From the NCBI GenBank assembly GCA_022841475.1, contig JALHRJ010000008.1, positions 1 through 64,000 of the forward strand: a stretch of 64,000 nt of DNA, in the 5' to 3' direction. Positions within the stretch are counted from its first letter, which is position 1. Every line of letters starts with the position of its first letter. Source of the DNA: Cyclobacteriaceae bacterium (GTDB lineage: Bacteria; Bacteroidota; Bacteroidia; Cytophagales; Cyclobacteriaceae). The position numbers and the translations under genes were made by a program. The notes under the pieces are model-generated. The model did no database searches, had not been told where the DNA came from, and saw nothing but the letters and a program-made list of their open reading frames with translations. Of this stretch, positions 1 to 8,935 are shown piece after piece.

Positions 1-25
1 GTAAAATTTCAGACTTCAGAACTAC

Positions 26-46
26 TTATCCACAGAGTTATTCACA
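26..46. other. pair of DnaA-box-like 9-mers
   Basis: Two 9-mers that both fit TTATNCACA lie 12 bases apart in the same orientation: TTATCCACA at 26-34 and TTATTCACA at 38-46. The sequence to the right is A/T-rich up to about position 90. A close pair in one orientation is what DnaA-binding regions look like, but two boxes at the edge of the window cannot separate an origin from a regulatory or chance site. All nearby genes to the right are on the minus strand, which is not the usual polarity for a replichore starting here. Confidence 0.35.
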
Positions 47-113
47 AATGAATTGATGGCTTATAAATTCAGAAAATTCTAAGAAAAGAGGTAGTCGTGC
101 AACAGCTACTTTT

Positions 114-861
114 GTTGTGGGGCGTTTAATTTCCCCACTTTATAATTCTAGTAATCTCTTTTATCTCCCCTCCAAAAAGTCCCATGTGTCCATGATTATT
201 CATGTCAAATGTGCCTTCAATTAGTACATATTCTTTATTCAATTTTTGAATTTCTTTCTTATCCAACTTGTGGGAGAACTCTACCCAAAACCCATTCGTC
301 AAGAGTGATTTTTCATAGTCTTCTTTGTGAAGGTAGATGGCGTCTCCTTCAAATTCAAGATTCATGTAGCCTGTCACCTGTATCTTTTTGTTGTGATATT
401 TTTCCGGATTGGCAATTAGTCGGACGATTGATACTGAGTAGTCAAAGCCGGAAGTCGTACCTCTTTTCATATGTAACTTATCCGACTTCACACATCCCGA
501 GTCAACAATTTTATCGGGTTGTATCCCTATTTTCTTAACAGTCCAAGTTGTTTGTCCCAAGTCAGGATAGTGAATCGTTTTGTTGTGTAAGAAGGATGTA
601 TCATTTTCAAATCTAATTTTCTTGTTTTCAATTGTCCATTTACCTTTCACTTCTCCACGGCAGCCACCAATACCATAATTGTAAGTAAATCGATTATCCT
701 TTTCGAGTGTCATTGTAGAATAACTCTCAAATTTATTTTCAAGAGAAAAATATTCTCCAATTAGTTCATCAGTACTTGTCTGTCCACGAGTCGTGTCCAG
801 TGTCGAAAGAATTATTACTATGATGGTTAGTACTCTCTTCATAAATTAAATGCCCCACAAC
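114..861 (-). mobile_element. gene cassette A bounded by a private inverted repeat
   Basis: The gene at 126-842 is tightly enclosed by a 17-base inverted repeat, GTTGTGGGGCGTTTAAT at 114-130 and ATTAAATGCCCCACAAC at 845-861, with one mismatch. The stop codon lies inside one arm and the start codon lies two bases from the other. Outside the upstream arm is the hairpin block at 857-903 that recurs at 55236-55282. Outside the downstream arm the sense strand reads ACAACAAAAG, which also follows the second cassette. The arms differ between the two cassettes although they pair within each. No transposase or integrase is visible nearby, so mobility is inferred. Confidence 0.5.
126..842 (-). CDS. secreted hypothetical protein, cassette gene A
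   Basis: A 238-residue protein of unknown function with an N-terminal signal peptide (basic MKR, then a hydrophobic stretch, with likely cleavage near residue 20 after RGQ), so it is exported. Residues 25-110 look like a small beta-rich, lipocalin-like domain (alternating strands, motif KGKWTIENKKIRF). Residues 130-235 form a second domain containing VRLIANPEKYHNKKIQVTGY and KEDYEKSL, a pattern I know only from uncharacterised proteins. The start codon abuts a 17-base inverted repeat and the stop codon lies in the matching arm, so the gene fills its cassette completely. It has no recognisable partner in the flanking genes; the next gene upstream is a permease separated by 226 bases. Confidence 0.7.
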   Translation of the reverse strand: MKRVLTIIVIILSTLDTTRGQTSTDELIGEYFSLENKFESYSTMTLEKDNRFTYNYGIGGCRGEVKGKWTIENKKIRFENDTSFLHNKTIHYPDLGQTTWTVKKIGIQPDKIVDSGCVKSDKLHMKRGTTSGFDYSVSIVRLIANPEKYHNKKIQVTGYMNLEFEGDAIYLHKEDYEKSLLTNGFWVEFSHKLDKKEIQKLNKEYVLIEGTFDMNNHGHMGLFGGEIKEITRIIKWGN

Positions 862-903
862 GTTTGTATATCGGAGACGGAGTCTCCTATATACCCTTAT
901 TGT
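857..903 (-). repeat. cassette leader hairpin block, copy A
   Basis: A 47-base block upstream of cassette gene A that matches 55236-55282 at all but three positions. It folds into a hairpin: outer arms GTATAT (866-871) and ATATAC (889-894), a one-base mismatch, inner arms GGAGAC (873-878) and GTCTCC (882-887), and a three-base loop. In the other copy the inner arms are GGACAC and GTGTCC, so the two changes are compensatory. The block ends in ACAAC (plus strand 857-861), the first bases of the cassette's inverted repeat. Confidence 0.7.
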
Positions 904-1068
904 ATTCTAAGGTAGGGGTATGGATTAAATTATCCAACTGGCCATTTTTCTGTCTTTTTGCCGATTTTGACGGCTTTTGCGCCAGTATCTCATACAATAC
1001 TACCTTCTAAGTCCCGGTAAGGAAAAAAAGTAGCTTTTGTCGAAGAAGACGAGGGTGTAACGAGATTC

Positions 1069-2382
1069 TTACAGGAACAGATTAATCAGCATTACCCCGC
1101 CAAGACCACAAACGGCCACAATGGTTTCCATCAGCGACCACGAGCGTATGGTATCTTTAATACTCAGATTGAAATATTCTTTAAACAGCCAGAAGCCCGC
1201 ATCGTTTACGTGCGAAAACATGAGACTTCCCGCACCAATGGAGAGTACCATCAGATTAGAATCAACTCCGGGCCTTCCAATAAAAGGGATCATAATTCCG
1301 GCCGCAGTAAGACCAGCCACCGTAGCCGAGCCCACACAAACGCGAATAATACACGCAATAATCCAACCCAGTACCAACGGGTGAGCATTTACCCCATCCA
1401 GGACCAGCGCGATGTCTTCACTTACTCCACTATCCACCAGCACCTGCTTCAACGCTCCGGCACCACCCATGATTAATAAGATCATACTTACATCTTTTAC
1501 AGCAAAACCATAACTGTCCATCACACTTTTCATCGATGTGCCTCTTCTTAAACCCAGCGTATACGTAGCAACACCCAAAGAAAGGAGCATCACGATGGCC
1601 GGATCACTAAGAAAGATGAAAATCTTTTTAAAGGACGATGCGTCTGAGATGTAAGGATTCAGGAGCGTGGTGATCGCCAATAATAAAACCGGGAGCAACG
1701 CAGAAAAAAGACTATTGAACATACCCGGAAGCTTTTCTGCAGGAAGATCTTCCGTCTGATACGTCTTTAATAAAGTAGCGTTGATTCCCTTTAATGTTTT
1801 TGAAAAAAGAAGGCCGGCTATTAAAACGGTTGGAACGGCAATTACTAAACCATATAAAAGCGTAGTGCCCATGTTGGCATTGAACTGCGCTACCAACGCT
1901 GTAGGCGATGGGTGTGGGGGTAAAAATCCGTGGGTAACCGAAAGCGCAGCCATCATCGGCAAGCCAACGTAAACGGCCGGAAGTTTATAGCGATAAACAA
2001 CCGAGGCGATCAGCGGAAAAACTAATATGAAACCTACGTTGTAGAAAAGCGGAATGCCAATAATAAAACCTGTTGTCATCAATGCTAATTGGATATTTTT
2101 CTCACCAAAAGCTTTGCTTAATCCCGATGCGATTTGTTGAGCGGCACCACTCTCGGCAACAATTTTTCCAAGCATGGACCCGGCAATAACAACAATCACC
2201 AGCGACCCAAGCATATCTCCAACCCCTTTCTGCACAGAGCCGCTGATCTTCGACACGTCAATACCCAACAGCAACCCTGCTACTATGGAAACTACCAGAA
2301 AGGCAAGAAACGCGTTGAGCTTGACATACGAGATCAAGATCACCAACAATACAATACTCAGGAAGATGATCAGTATTGACAT
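1069..2382 (-). CDS. GntP-family gluconate:H+ symporter
   Basis: A 437-residue polytopic inner-membrane protein of the GntP (gluconate/H+ symporter) family, with about twelve hydrophobic segments from residue 1 to 437. Family features visible are the long N-terminal hydrophobic run, the segment THGFLPPHPSP near residue 150, and the glycine-rich C-terminal half (VGSATVAGLTAAGIMIPF). Length is typical. Members import gluconate or related sugar acids such as D-glycerate or fructuronate; the substrate here cannot be read because no sugar-acid kinase or dehydratase lies next to it. A 74-codon gene ends 25 bases upstream on the same strand and may be cotranscribed. Confidence 0.88.
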   Translation of the reverse strand: MSILIIFLSIVLLVILISYVKLNAFLAFLVVSIVAGLLLGIDVSKISGSVQKGVGDMLGSLVIVVIAGSMLGKIVAESGAAQQIASGLSKAFGEKNIQLALMTTGFIIGIPLFYNVGFILVFPLIASVVYRYKLPAVYVGLPMMAALSVTHGFLPPHPSPTALVAQFNANMGTTLLYGLVIAVPTVLIAGLLFSKTLKGINATLLKTYQTEDLPAEKLPGMFNSLFSALLPVLLLAITTLLNPYISDASSFKKIFIFLSDPAIVMLLSLGVATYTLGLRRGTSMKSVMDSYGFAVKDVSMILLIMGGAGALKQVLVDSGVSEDIALVLDGVNAHPLVLGWIIACIIRVCVGSATVAGLTAAGIMIPFIGRPGVDSNLMVLSIGAGSLMFSHVNDAGFWLFKEYFNLSIKDTIRSWSLMETIVAVCGLGGVMLINLFL

Positions 2383-2407
2383 GAGCGAAGACTGATAAGT
2401 TTACATG

Positions 2408-2632
2408 TCAGAATTTATCAGGAATCTGAACAATCCGTACTACAATCTCATGCGGATCACCATCCTTATCAACCAGACTAAATTTCACCATCGGGTTGTC
2501 GCGGGTAAGATTGGGTTCAATGTGGGTAATCTGATTATTCTGAAGATGCTTTTCTATATCCTTTTGCAGAATAGTTAAAGCATTGGCAAAGTCTACCTCG
2601 AGGGAACTGGGGTTGTAGGAGGTTGTTTTCAT
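2408..2632 (-). CDS. small conserved-looking hypothetical protein
   Basis: A 74-residue soluble protein with no signal peptide or cysteine. The N-terminal half is a predicted amphipathic helix (SLEVDFANALTILQKDIEKHL), followed by a beta-rich part (MVKFSLVDKDGDPHEIVVRI). I do not recognise the family. It lies between fabH and the GntP permease, all on the minus strand, 25 bases before the permease start and 85 bases after the FabH stop. Codon use and acidic, folded-looking composition support a real gene, but its role is unknown. Confidence 0.6.
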   Translation of the reverse strand: MKTTSYNPSSLEVDFANALTILQKDIEKHLQNNQITHIEPNLTRDNPMVKFSLVDKDGDPHEIVVRIVQIPDKF

Positions 2633-2717
2633 TACGAGTTCAAAAATTTAATAGTTAAAATCTTTTAGTTTTATCAGTGATTCAGAGTCGGATCGTGAAG
2701 CTTGCATTGTATATGGA

Positions 2718-3716
2718 TTACCAGCGTATCAAAGCCGAAGCCCACGTAAAACCACTGCCAAACGCAGCCAAACAAATTAAGTCATTTTCTTTGATTTTTC
2801 CTTCGGCCCATGCTTCACTCATGGCAATGGGAATCGAAGCTGCTGTGGTATTTCCATAGCGCATAATGTTGTTATAAACTTTAGCATCCGGAAGTTCCAG
2901 CTTTTGCTGAATAAACTGACTGATGCGAAGGTTTGCCTGGTGTGGCACCAACAAACTAATTTCATCTTTCGTCATTCCGTTGGCGGCAAGGGCCTCATTG
3001 ATCACCTCCATAAATCTTACTACAGCATGCTTAAAAACCTGGCTGCCATTCATCACTACTTTAAAATGGGTAGTATCCAGAATTTGTTCGGGTTGGCGCT
3101 CTTTACGAGGTCTGCTACTACCAGGATCACGTACGTAGAGTTCTTCTGCAAAGCGGCCATCAGAATGTAAATGTGTTGAAAGAATTCCAGGCTTATCCGA
3201 GGGTTGTAAGATCACAGCCCCGGCACCATCCGCAAAAATAACAGCTGTATTCCTGCCGCGGGTAGTAGCGTCAATGGCTGTGGATTGTATCTCGGCTCCA
3301 ACTACCAGAATGGTTTTATACATGCCCGATTTAATGAACTGATCGGCAACGGAAAGTGCATAGATAAATCCGGAGCAGGCATTGCGAATGTCCAACGCCC
3401 CGATACTATCAAGTCCTAATTCTCGCTGTAGTAAAACTCCCGATCCAGGGAAGAAGTAGTCGGGAGTGATGGTAGCAAAAACAATAAACTCAATATCTTT
3501 TTCAGTCAGATTGGCCCGCTGCAGTGCTAGCCTGCTCGCTTTAGCAGCCATGTTCGCCACGGTATCCTTGGCGGGATCAATCCAACGTCTTTCTTTTATA
3601 CCGGTTCGTTCGATAATCCACTCATCGGTAGTATCCATCATGGTGGATAGATGAGCGTTGGTGATTACCGTTTCAGGTACGTGGTGCCCGAGGCCAACAA
3701 TCTTCGAATAGCGCAT
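2718..3716 (-). CDS. fabH: 3-oxoacyl-ACP synthase III (KAS III)
   Basis: A 332-residue beta-ketoacyl-ACP synthase III that condenses an acyl-CoA primer with malonyl-ACP to start fatty acid synthesis in the cytoplasm. The full catalytic triad is visible: Cys114 in RNACSGF, His259 in VPHQAN, and Asn289 in RYGNT. The N-terminal DEWIIERTGI signature and the C-terminal GSGFTWAS end are canonical, and length is normal. It is not next to plsX or acpP as fabH often is, so it may be a second copy that supplies branched or specialised primers; this is only a guess from context. Start at ATG, with no close upstream gene. Confidence 0.92.
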   Translation of the reverse strand: MRYSKIVGLGHHVPETVITNAHLSTMMDTTDEWIIERTGIKERRWIDPAKDTVANMAAKASRLALQRANLTEKDIEFIVFATITPDYFFPGSGVLLQRELGLDSIGALDIRNACSGFIYALSVADQFIKSGMYKTILVVGAEIQSTAIDATTRGRNTAVIFADGAGAVILQPSDKPGILSTHLHSDGRFAEELYVRDPGSSRPRKERQPEQILDTTHFKVVMNGSQVFKHAVVRFMEVINEALAANGMTKDEISLLVPHQANLRISQFIQQKLELPDAKVYNNIMRYGNTTAASIPIAMSEAWAEGKIKENDLICLAAFGSGFTWASALIRW

Positions 3717-3782
3717 AAAAAAGGTTTAAGGTGCGCTAAGTTAAGGAATTGTTACCTAATGGCCGTTCGGTTATTTCACTTT

Positions 3783-4196
3783 TCAAAGTGCCTTTTCAAT
3801 AAATGAAAAGAACTCGCTTTTGAAAGAATGAAAGGTTTTCATGAAAGCACCTAATTCATCCATCAGCTCAAGCTGTTCCTGGTAATATTCGGTATCAGTT
3901 GATTTAAGTTCCTGTAACCGATCGGCTAATTTATGTTCGTGTAATTTAATTTTTTTACGAAGGCTATCGATCAGTTCGCCACCATAGTAGGTAATCACAT
4001 TCTGGAAGTGACTTACTTTCTTTTTGTCTTCGATGGAAGTGAGTTGCGGAGAATACCGGTCTAGTAATTTTTGGAAGAAAGCTACTTCCTGTTTCCATAA
4101 TACGGTAGTGGAGAGCCACTCTAAACTACTGTGGTGCATGTCCAGTAAACTGGGTTGAATAGCGAGTTTTCCGGCAGGTGATAATACGGATTCCAT
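3783..4196 (-). CDS. hypothetical helical protein
   Basis: A 137-residue, highly charged and almost wholly alpha-helical protein without signal peptide or membrane segment. Residues 20-137 read as two or three long amphipathic helices (for example QEVAFFQKLLDRY, then KIKLHEHKLADRLQELK), suggesting a four-helix bundle or coiled coil. I do not recognise a family with confidence; hemerythrin-like or DUF-type bundles would be possible but the iron ligands of hemerythrin are not evident. It stands alone between fabH and the terminator at 4281-4319, so nothing in the context indicates a function. Confidence 0.6.
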   Translation of the reverse strand: MESVLSPAGKLAIQPSLLDMHHSSLEWLSTTVLWKQEVAFFQKLLDRYSPQLTSIEDKKKVSHFQNVITYYGGELIDSLRKKIKLHEHKLADRLQELKSTDTEYYQEQLELMDELGAFMKTFHSFKSEFFSFIEKAL

Positions 4197-4280
4197 AGCT
4201 TTATTGATTTAAGTTTTACATACGGGAAGGTGGGTTATTGAGTGGATGAATGTAATGATTTTCGTCATGTTTCGAAAATA

Positions 4281-4319
4281 AAAAACCCCGGTTTGACTTG
4301 GAGGCAAACCGGGGTTTTC
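4281..4319 (-). terminator. intrinsic terminator of the ABC/M1 operon
   Basis: A perfect 14-base inverted repeat, AAAACCCCGGTTTG (4282-4295) and CAAACCGGGGTTTT (4305-4318), with a nine-base loop. On the minus strand it follows the stop codon at 4341 by about 20 bases and continues into a T-rich run, as expected for a Rho-independent terminator. A/T on both sides may also make it work in the other direction. Confidence 0.85.
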
Positions 4320-4340
4320 GAAAGAGTAATATTTCAATTG

Positions 4341-7300
4341 CTATGCAGCCGGCTCGGTCTTCTTTTTCACCAGCCCTTTCGTATTGTCATCTGAATGCCG
4401 GTCAATTAATTTATGAAGCGGATCAATGCCAGCTTTGCGAGGCCTGGATTTTACAGTGATCTTATATTCATTTTCTTTTTGTGTGATCTTATGTTTTTTC
4501 AAATAGATCAGGCTGTCTTTGCCCGCGTTATTTTTTCCATAAACACCAATGTCGATCCAGTCATTGATGGCAATGGCGGTTTCAAGGCCGGTACTATCGG
4601 CTCTTAATTTTTCAGCAGAAACTTTTAAACTCACTTCAAATTCAGTTTCTGATTTTTCTTCATATTCGGCTACCTCGGTTTTATTTTCAAACAAGGTGAT
4701 CGTTTCAAACATATCGTGAATCAGATATTGTAGACTATCCGGAGTTACCTTACGGATATGTTTTAACAAATCAGCCGAAGTGGGGTAGGGCGAATCTTTA
4801 AAGCGCCACTCTTCATTATACCTCCGGAAGGCAGCATTCACACTGTCTTCGCCAATATAATCCTGCAAGGCAAAAAAGATAAGCGAAGCTTTTTGATAAT
4901 GGATATAACCTTGACCTTCCACAAACTCCAGAGGCTGTTCTTTCTTCCGTTCTGAAGCCCTGCCGCCCAGGTAGCGATCGAGTTCATATTTCAGGTATCG
5001 CTCAATGATTTCAGGGGTGAATTTATTTTTCAGGACCATCAATGCAGAGTACTGCGACATACTTTCACTTAACATCGCGTTACCTTTTACGCGGGCTTCC
5101 ATTACCTGATGTCCCCACCATTGATGCGCTACTTCGTGGGCTGTTACATAATACACAAAGTCAATATCTTTATCAGGATCGTCAATCTTGGCAATAAACC
5201 CGATGCCTTCCGAGAAAGGAATGGTATTCGCAAAGGACTGGGCAAAGGAAGCATAGCGAGGAAATTCCATAATTCGCACCTGCCTATATTGATAGGGACT
5301 GAAATGTTCCGAATAATAGGCGAGGGCATCTTTCATACCTTCCATCATACGATCCGTATTGTATTCATGCCCCGGGTGATAGTAGATTTCGAGATTGACG
5401 TCATTCCACTTATCCTTTTTGATCGCGTAGTTGGCCGAGATCATGGAATAGAAATTGCACATAGGCGCATCCATATCATATTGATAATACACGCGATCGC
5501 CTTCTTCCCATTGTTTTACAAGGTAACCGGGGGCAATGGCAGTCTGACCTTTATCTGTACTGATCTGAATTTTAAAATCTACATGGTCGGCATCATCGCC
5601 AAACAAACTCATGGCGGTGCCGTGCGGATCGTTTCGTTCCATCATACGCTCACGTTCGGGCAAGCCTTTTTCTTTGCGATCGTTATCATTAGCCATCTCG
5701 CCATCGCTACTATAGCCAAGGGAAGGAAAATATTGGTTGTTGAAAAAAGTACCATTGAAAATAACGGAGGTATTAGACCGACCGGTTTCTACAAAGCCTT
5801 GAGTGATAAAAGAAGTTTTGAATTCCATCCGCAAACTGTCGCCCGGTTGCAAAGGTTGCTCCAGTGTGTATATGGTATATTTGAATTTATCAAATCGTTC
5901 TTTAACGCCATTCTTGCGATCAAACTTCAGATACTCGGTTGTGTTGCCCGGTGTAAAATCTTCCTGGATATGAAGATCTGAAATCGGTGCAGCAGTTTTA
6001 TTTTTCAAGATGAAATAGCCTTCCGCCACGAAGTCGCGTTTGGATGGATAGATATCTACCTTTAAATCGACCGCTGTAATTCTGGGCTGTGCAATAAATT
6101 CATATTTCTTTAATGTCTTTTCATAATCCACCTGTAGTTCCTCGCGCTGGTCGGAATTTGAATAGTCGTTGAGGATATTGGTGTTATAAAAGATGAAAAA
6201 CCCAGTTGAGCCAAATAACAACATGGAGCCTGCAATCAGAAACAGGATGGGTCGGGTAATACGCAACTTGCCTGACTTCCAGCGCATGTTCATCACAGAC
6301 TCGGAACCTCGCACCGAAAAGATAACCGCGACAACAAACAGGAACACGACAAACGCAAACCAATAAACCTGCAGCCAGGTGAAAGGTGTTACAAAATGAC
6401 CGTATACATTCATATCTGAATACGTGCCGAGACTCCCACTTCCAAACTGGAAGAGCGGATGTTCAAGACCCATCTGGCCTAAAAATCCTACCAGAATAAA
6501 AAAGGCAATCGCAACAGCAAATCCTAAAAACTTGTTGTTTACCATCACCTGAATAAACATAGAGAGCAAAGAATACAGGACGAGAAAAGCGAGTGTCTCC
6601 GTATACAACGTTCCGAAATAAACACCCAACTCGAATTTATAATATCCATACGATGCCTGGATGATCACACCGCAAACAATAAGCCCGAAGATCAACACAA
6701 GGTAAACAAGGAGCAGTCCCAGAAATTTTGAAATCAAATTGATAAAATCAGGCATAGGCATAGCATCGATAATCAGGTTGAGATTAACCGATCGCTCTTT
6801 CCATACTAACTCACCCGAGTAGAGAACTGCTATAATAACGAAGAATAGATTGAAACCACTGAGCAAACCCAAAATCGAATAAGTGGTAGGATAGGAACTT
6901 GTACCATAGAGTTCATTAAGATTTATAGCATTCAAGAACATCAGCAGCATGCCTGCAATAACAATGGCAAGAAAAGGAATTTCCTTAAACACCATTTTGA
7001 AATAGAACAAGGTTAACTTGGTTAACTGACCGAGGTGTGTTGCCAAACCCGAGAACTGTTGTGCAATGGGGATTCTGGTTTCTTCCGGTTTTATAGTTAA
7101 CCGCTCGTCTTTCAAGGCACGCGTTTTGAAAATGGAACTGCGAACCACATTGAAACTAAATGCAAAGTGATTGATGATGAGCACCAAAACACCCACACCC
7201 GTCCAGATCAACCGGTTGTAGAGAATGTAACCTTCAAACGGAATTTGCAAGGAGTTCCGCTCACCGGGTGTCCAGTATTGAGTGTAGTAGCTGAAGGCAC

Positions 7301-7940
7301 GCACTCCAAATGGATCTAACAAAGCAGCAATTTGTTTCTGTTCAAGATCGCGTAGCATCGATTGGCTGGCGAGATAGAGGACTAACAATAAGATACCCTG
7401 TGTATAAATCACAATGGATTTTCTGCTCAACGCACCACTGGCAAAAAATATCGCCCCCGTGAAAAACATATTGGGTACAACAAAAATCAGAAAGGGGCGC
7501 CAGTAGGTAATAAGATTAAAAGGAAGCATCCTGTCGGCTTCGCGATTCGGAAATAAATCTCCGATCATAAACGCGAGGGGTAAACTCGTGGCGACCAATA
7601 GCAATACAACCAGCGAGCCCCAGTACCGTCCCATCAGGTAAGAGATCTTTTTAATGGGTGTACTAAACAAAATTGCTTCGGTGTTGTGTTCAAAATCACG
7701 GAGTACAGCTACGCCCATAATAGCGGATGCAATCAGCGATAAAAATACCGTCATGATTACAATCATTTGCCCGATAACAATCGGAGCGTTTTCTTTCACC
7801 TGGCCTACACCACCACCAATGCGAACTACATCCGTGGTAACAGCCAGAATGCAGAGCAAAAACATAATGCCGAAATAGATGTAATTGGCTGCACGTGCCT
7901 TTCTGTATTTGAGTTCGAATAGAAATATATCTTTAAACAT
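4341..7940 (-). CDS. ABC permease fused to M1-family aminopeptidase
   Basis: A 1199-residue fusion. Residues 1-580 form an ABC-2-like permease with two groups of membrane segments (about 15-275 and 315-560). Residues 590-1165 are periplasmic or extracellular and resemble an M1 (gluzincin) aminopeptidase, with HEVAH at 935-939, a WWGH segment after it and a glutamate near 959 as the probable third zinc ligand. The gap between the second His and that Glu is 19 residues rather than the usual 18. The ATPase gene lies directly upstream with a 36-base gap, so both probably form one exporter. Such permease/M1 fusions are known in Bacteroidota, but their substrate is not established. Confidence 0.88.
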   Translation of the reverse strand: MFKDIFLFELKYRKARAANYIYFGIMFLLCILAVTTDVVRIGGGVGQVKENAPIVIGQMIVIMTVFLSLIASAIMGVAVLRDFEHNTEAILFSTPIKKISYLMGRYWGSLVVLLLVATSLPLAFMIGDLFPNREADRMLPFNLITYWRPFLIFVVPNMFFTGAIFFASGALSRKSIVIYTQGILLLVLYLASQSMLRDLEQKQIAALLDPFGVRAFSYYTQYWTPGERNSLQIPFEGYILYNRLIWTGVGVLVLIINHFAFSFNVVRSSIFKTRALKDERLTIKPEETRIPIAQQFSGLATHLGQLTKLTLFYFKMVFKEIPFLAIVIAGMLLMFLNAINLNELYGTSSYPTTYSILGLLSGFNLFFVIIAVLYSGELVWKERSVNLNLIIDAMPMPDFINLISKFLGLLLVYLVLIFGLIVCGVIIQASYGYYKFELGVYFGTLYTETLAFLVLYSLLSMFIQVMVNNKFLGFAVAIAFFILVGFLGQMGLEHPLFQFGSGSLGTYSDMNVYGHFVTPFTWLQVYWFAFVVFLFVVAVIFSVRGSESVMNMRWKSGKLRITRPILFLIAGSMLLFGSTGFFIFYNTNILNDYSNSDQREELQVDYEKTLKKYEFIAQPRITAVDLKVDIYPSKRDFVAEGYFILKNKTAAPISDLHIQEDFTPGNTTEYLKFDRKNGVKERFDKFKYTIYTLEQPLQPGDSLRMEFKTSFITQGFVETGRSNTSVIFNGTFFNNQYFPSLGYSSDGEMANDNDRKEKGLPERERMMERNDPHGTAMSLFGDDADHVDFKIQISTDKGQTAIAPGYLVKQWEEGDRVYYQYDMDAPMCNFYSMISANYAIKKDKWNDVNLEIYYHPGHEYNTDRMMEGMKDALAYYSEHFSPYQYRQVRIMEFPRYASFAQSFANTIPFSEGIGFIAKIDDPDKDIDFVYYVTAHEVAHQWWGHQVMEARVKGNAMLSESMSQYSALMVLKNKFTPEIIERYLKYELDRYLGGRASERKKEQPLEFVEGQGYIHYQKASLIFFALQDYIGEDSVNAAFRRYNEEWRFKDSPYPTSADLLKHIRKVTPDSLQYLIHDMFETITLFENKTEVAEYEEKSETEFEVSLKVSAEKLRADSTGLETAIAINDWIDIGVYGKNNAGKDSLIYLKKHKITQKENEYKITVKSRPRKAGIDPLHKLIDRHSDDNTKGLVKKKTEPAA

Positions 7941-7976
7941 AACTGGATGTTGAATGAGGTTTTATGTTACTGCCTA

Positions 7977-8867
7977 TCAGGCAACTTCTTCTTTCTTTGA
8001 ATTACCAAAAATGTGCGTGAAGTACACATCCTCAAGATCGGCATCTGTCCGATCAAATGATGAATCCGGCTGACCCTCATTTAGCACGGTGATTTCCGGC
8101 CGGCCTGCTATCAGTCGTTCAGAAATAATATTAAACGACTTCCGATATTTCTCCAACTCTGGTTTTGTTATGCGCTTCTTCCACACCTTGCCTTCCACAT
8201 CCGCAATGGCATCCATCGGACTTCCCTTGTATAACACCTGGCCTTTGTTGATGATCGCCATATCCGTGCAGAGTTCTTTCACATCTTCTACAATATGCGT
8301 GGAAAGAATCACAATGGTGTTTTCTCCAATTTCAGATAGCAAATTCAGAAAGCGATTACGTTCTGCAGGATCCAATCCTGCTGTGGGTTCATCCACGATA
8401 ATTAGTTTAGGATTAGCAATCAATGCCTGGGCAATACCAAAGCGTTGCTTCATACCACCTGAGAATCCACCAAGATTTTTAGTGCGGGCCTGCCAGAGAT
8501 TGGTTTTGTGAAGTAAAGCTTCCACCAATCCTTTGCGTTCACTTTTATTACGAATACCCTTTAAAACAGCAAGGTGGTCGAGCAAGGTCAAAGCATCTAT
8601 TTTTGGATACACGCCAAACTCTTGTGGCAGGTAGCCCAGAATCTTTCTTACCTCATCTTTTTCGGTGAGCACATCAATATCCCCCAATTGGATGGAGCCG
8701 CTATCGGCCTCCTGCAAGGTGGCGATGGTGCGCATGAGGGATGACTTGCCGGCTCCATTAGGGCCGAGCAAACCAAACATACCCTGGTTGATGGTCAGGT
8801 TTACATCTTTGAGTGCCTGCACACCGTTGGAGTAGGTTTTGTTAAGATTTTGAATGATTAGTTGCAT
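7977..8867 (-). CDS. ABC transporter ATP-binding protein
   Basis: A 296-residue nucleotide-binding subunit for the permease/peptidase fusion downstream. The Walker A motif is GPNGAGKSS (about 35-43), the signature is FSGGMKQR (about 138-145), and Walker B with the catalytic glutamate is LIIVDEPTAGLDP (about 158-170), followed by the switch histidine in STHIVED. The first signature residue is F instead of the usual L. The C-terminal 70 residues after the ATPase core are charged and may contact the permease. It is the first gene of a two-gene unit that ends at the terminator at 4281-4319. Confidence 0.92.
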   Translation of the reverse strand: MQLIIQNLNKTYSNGVQALKDVNLTINQGMFGLLGPNGAGKSSLMRTIATLQEADSGSIQLGDIDVLTEKDEVRKILGYLPQEFGVYPKIDALTLLDHLAVLKGIRNKSERKGLVEALLHKTNLWQARTKNLGGFSGGMKQRFGIAQALIANPKLIIVDEPTAGLDPAERNRFLNLLSEIGENTIVILSTHIVEDVKELCTDMAIINKGQVLYKGSPMDAIADVEGKVWKKRITKPELEKYRKSFNIISERLIAGRPEITVLNEGQPDSSFDRTDADLEDVYFTHIFGNSKKEEVA

Positions 8868-8935
8868 AGTGGGGGTTTCAATAATGGAATAAGTCGAACA
8901 AGAGGTCGAATTGTTACAAGTTCAAATAACAAAAA

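Noticed and set aside
114-903. Classic integron cassettes with attC sites
   Set aside because: The core GTTRRRY/RYYYAAC is not matched (GTTGTGG, GTTGTAG), arms are too long and no tyrosine recombinase gene is in the window. Only the general design is similar.
5109-5981. 290-codon open frame antisense to the M1 peptidase
   Set aside because: Shadow of the permease/M1 gene in the opposite strand. Its protein is rich in His/Ile/Phe without domain character, and the other strand has a complete zinc-peptidase domain.
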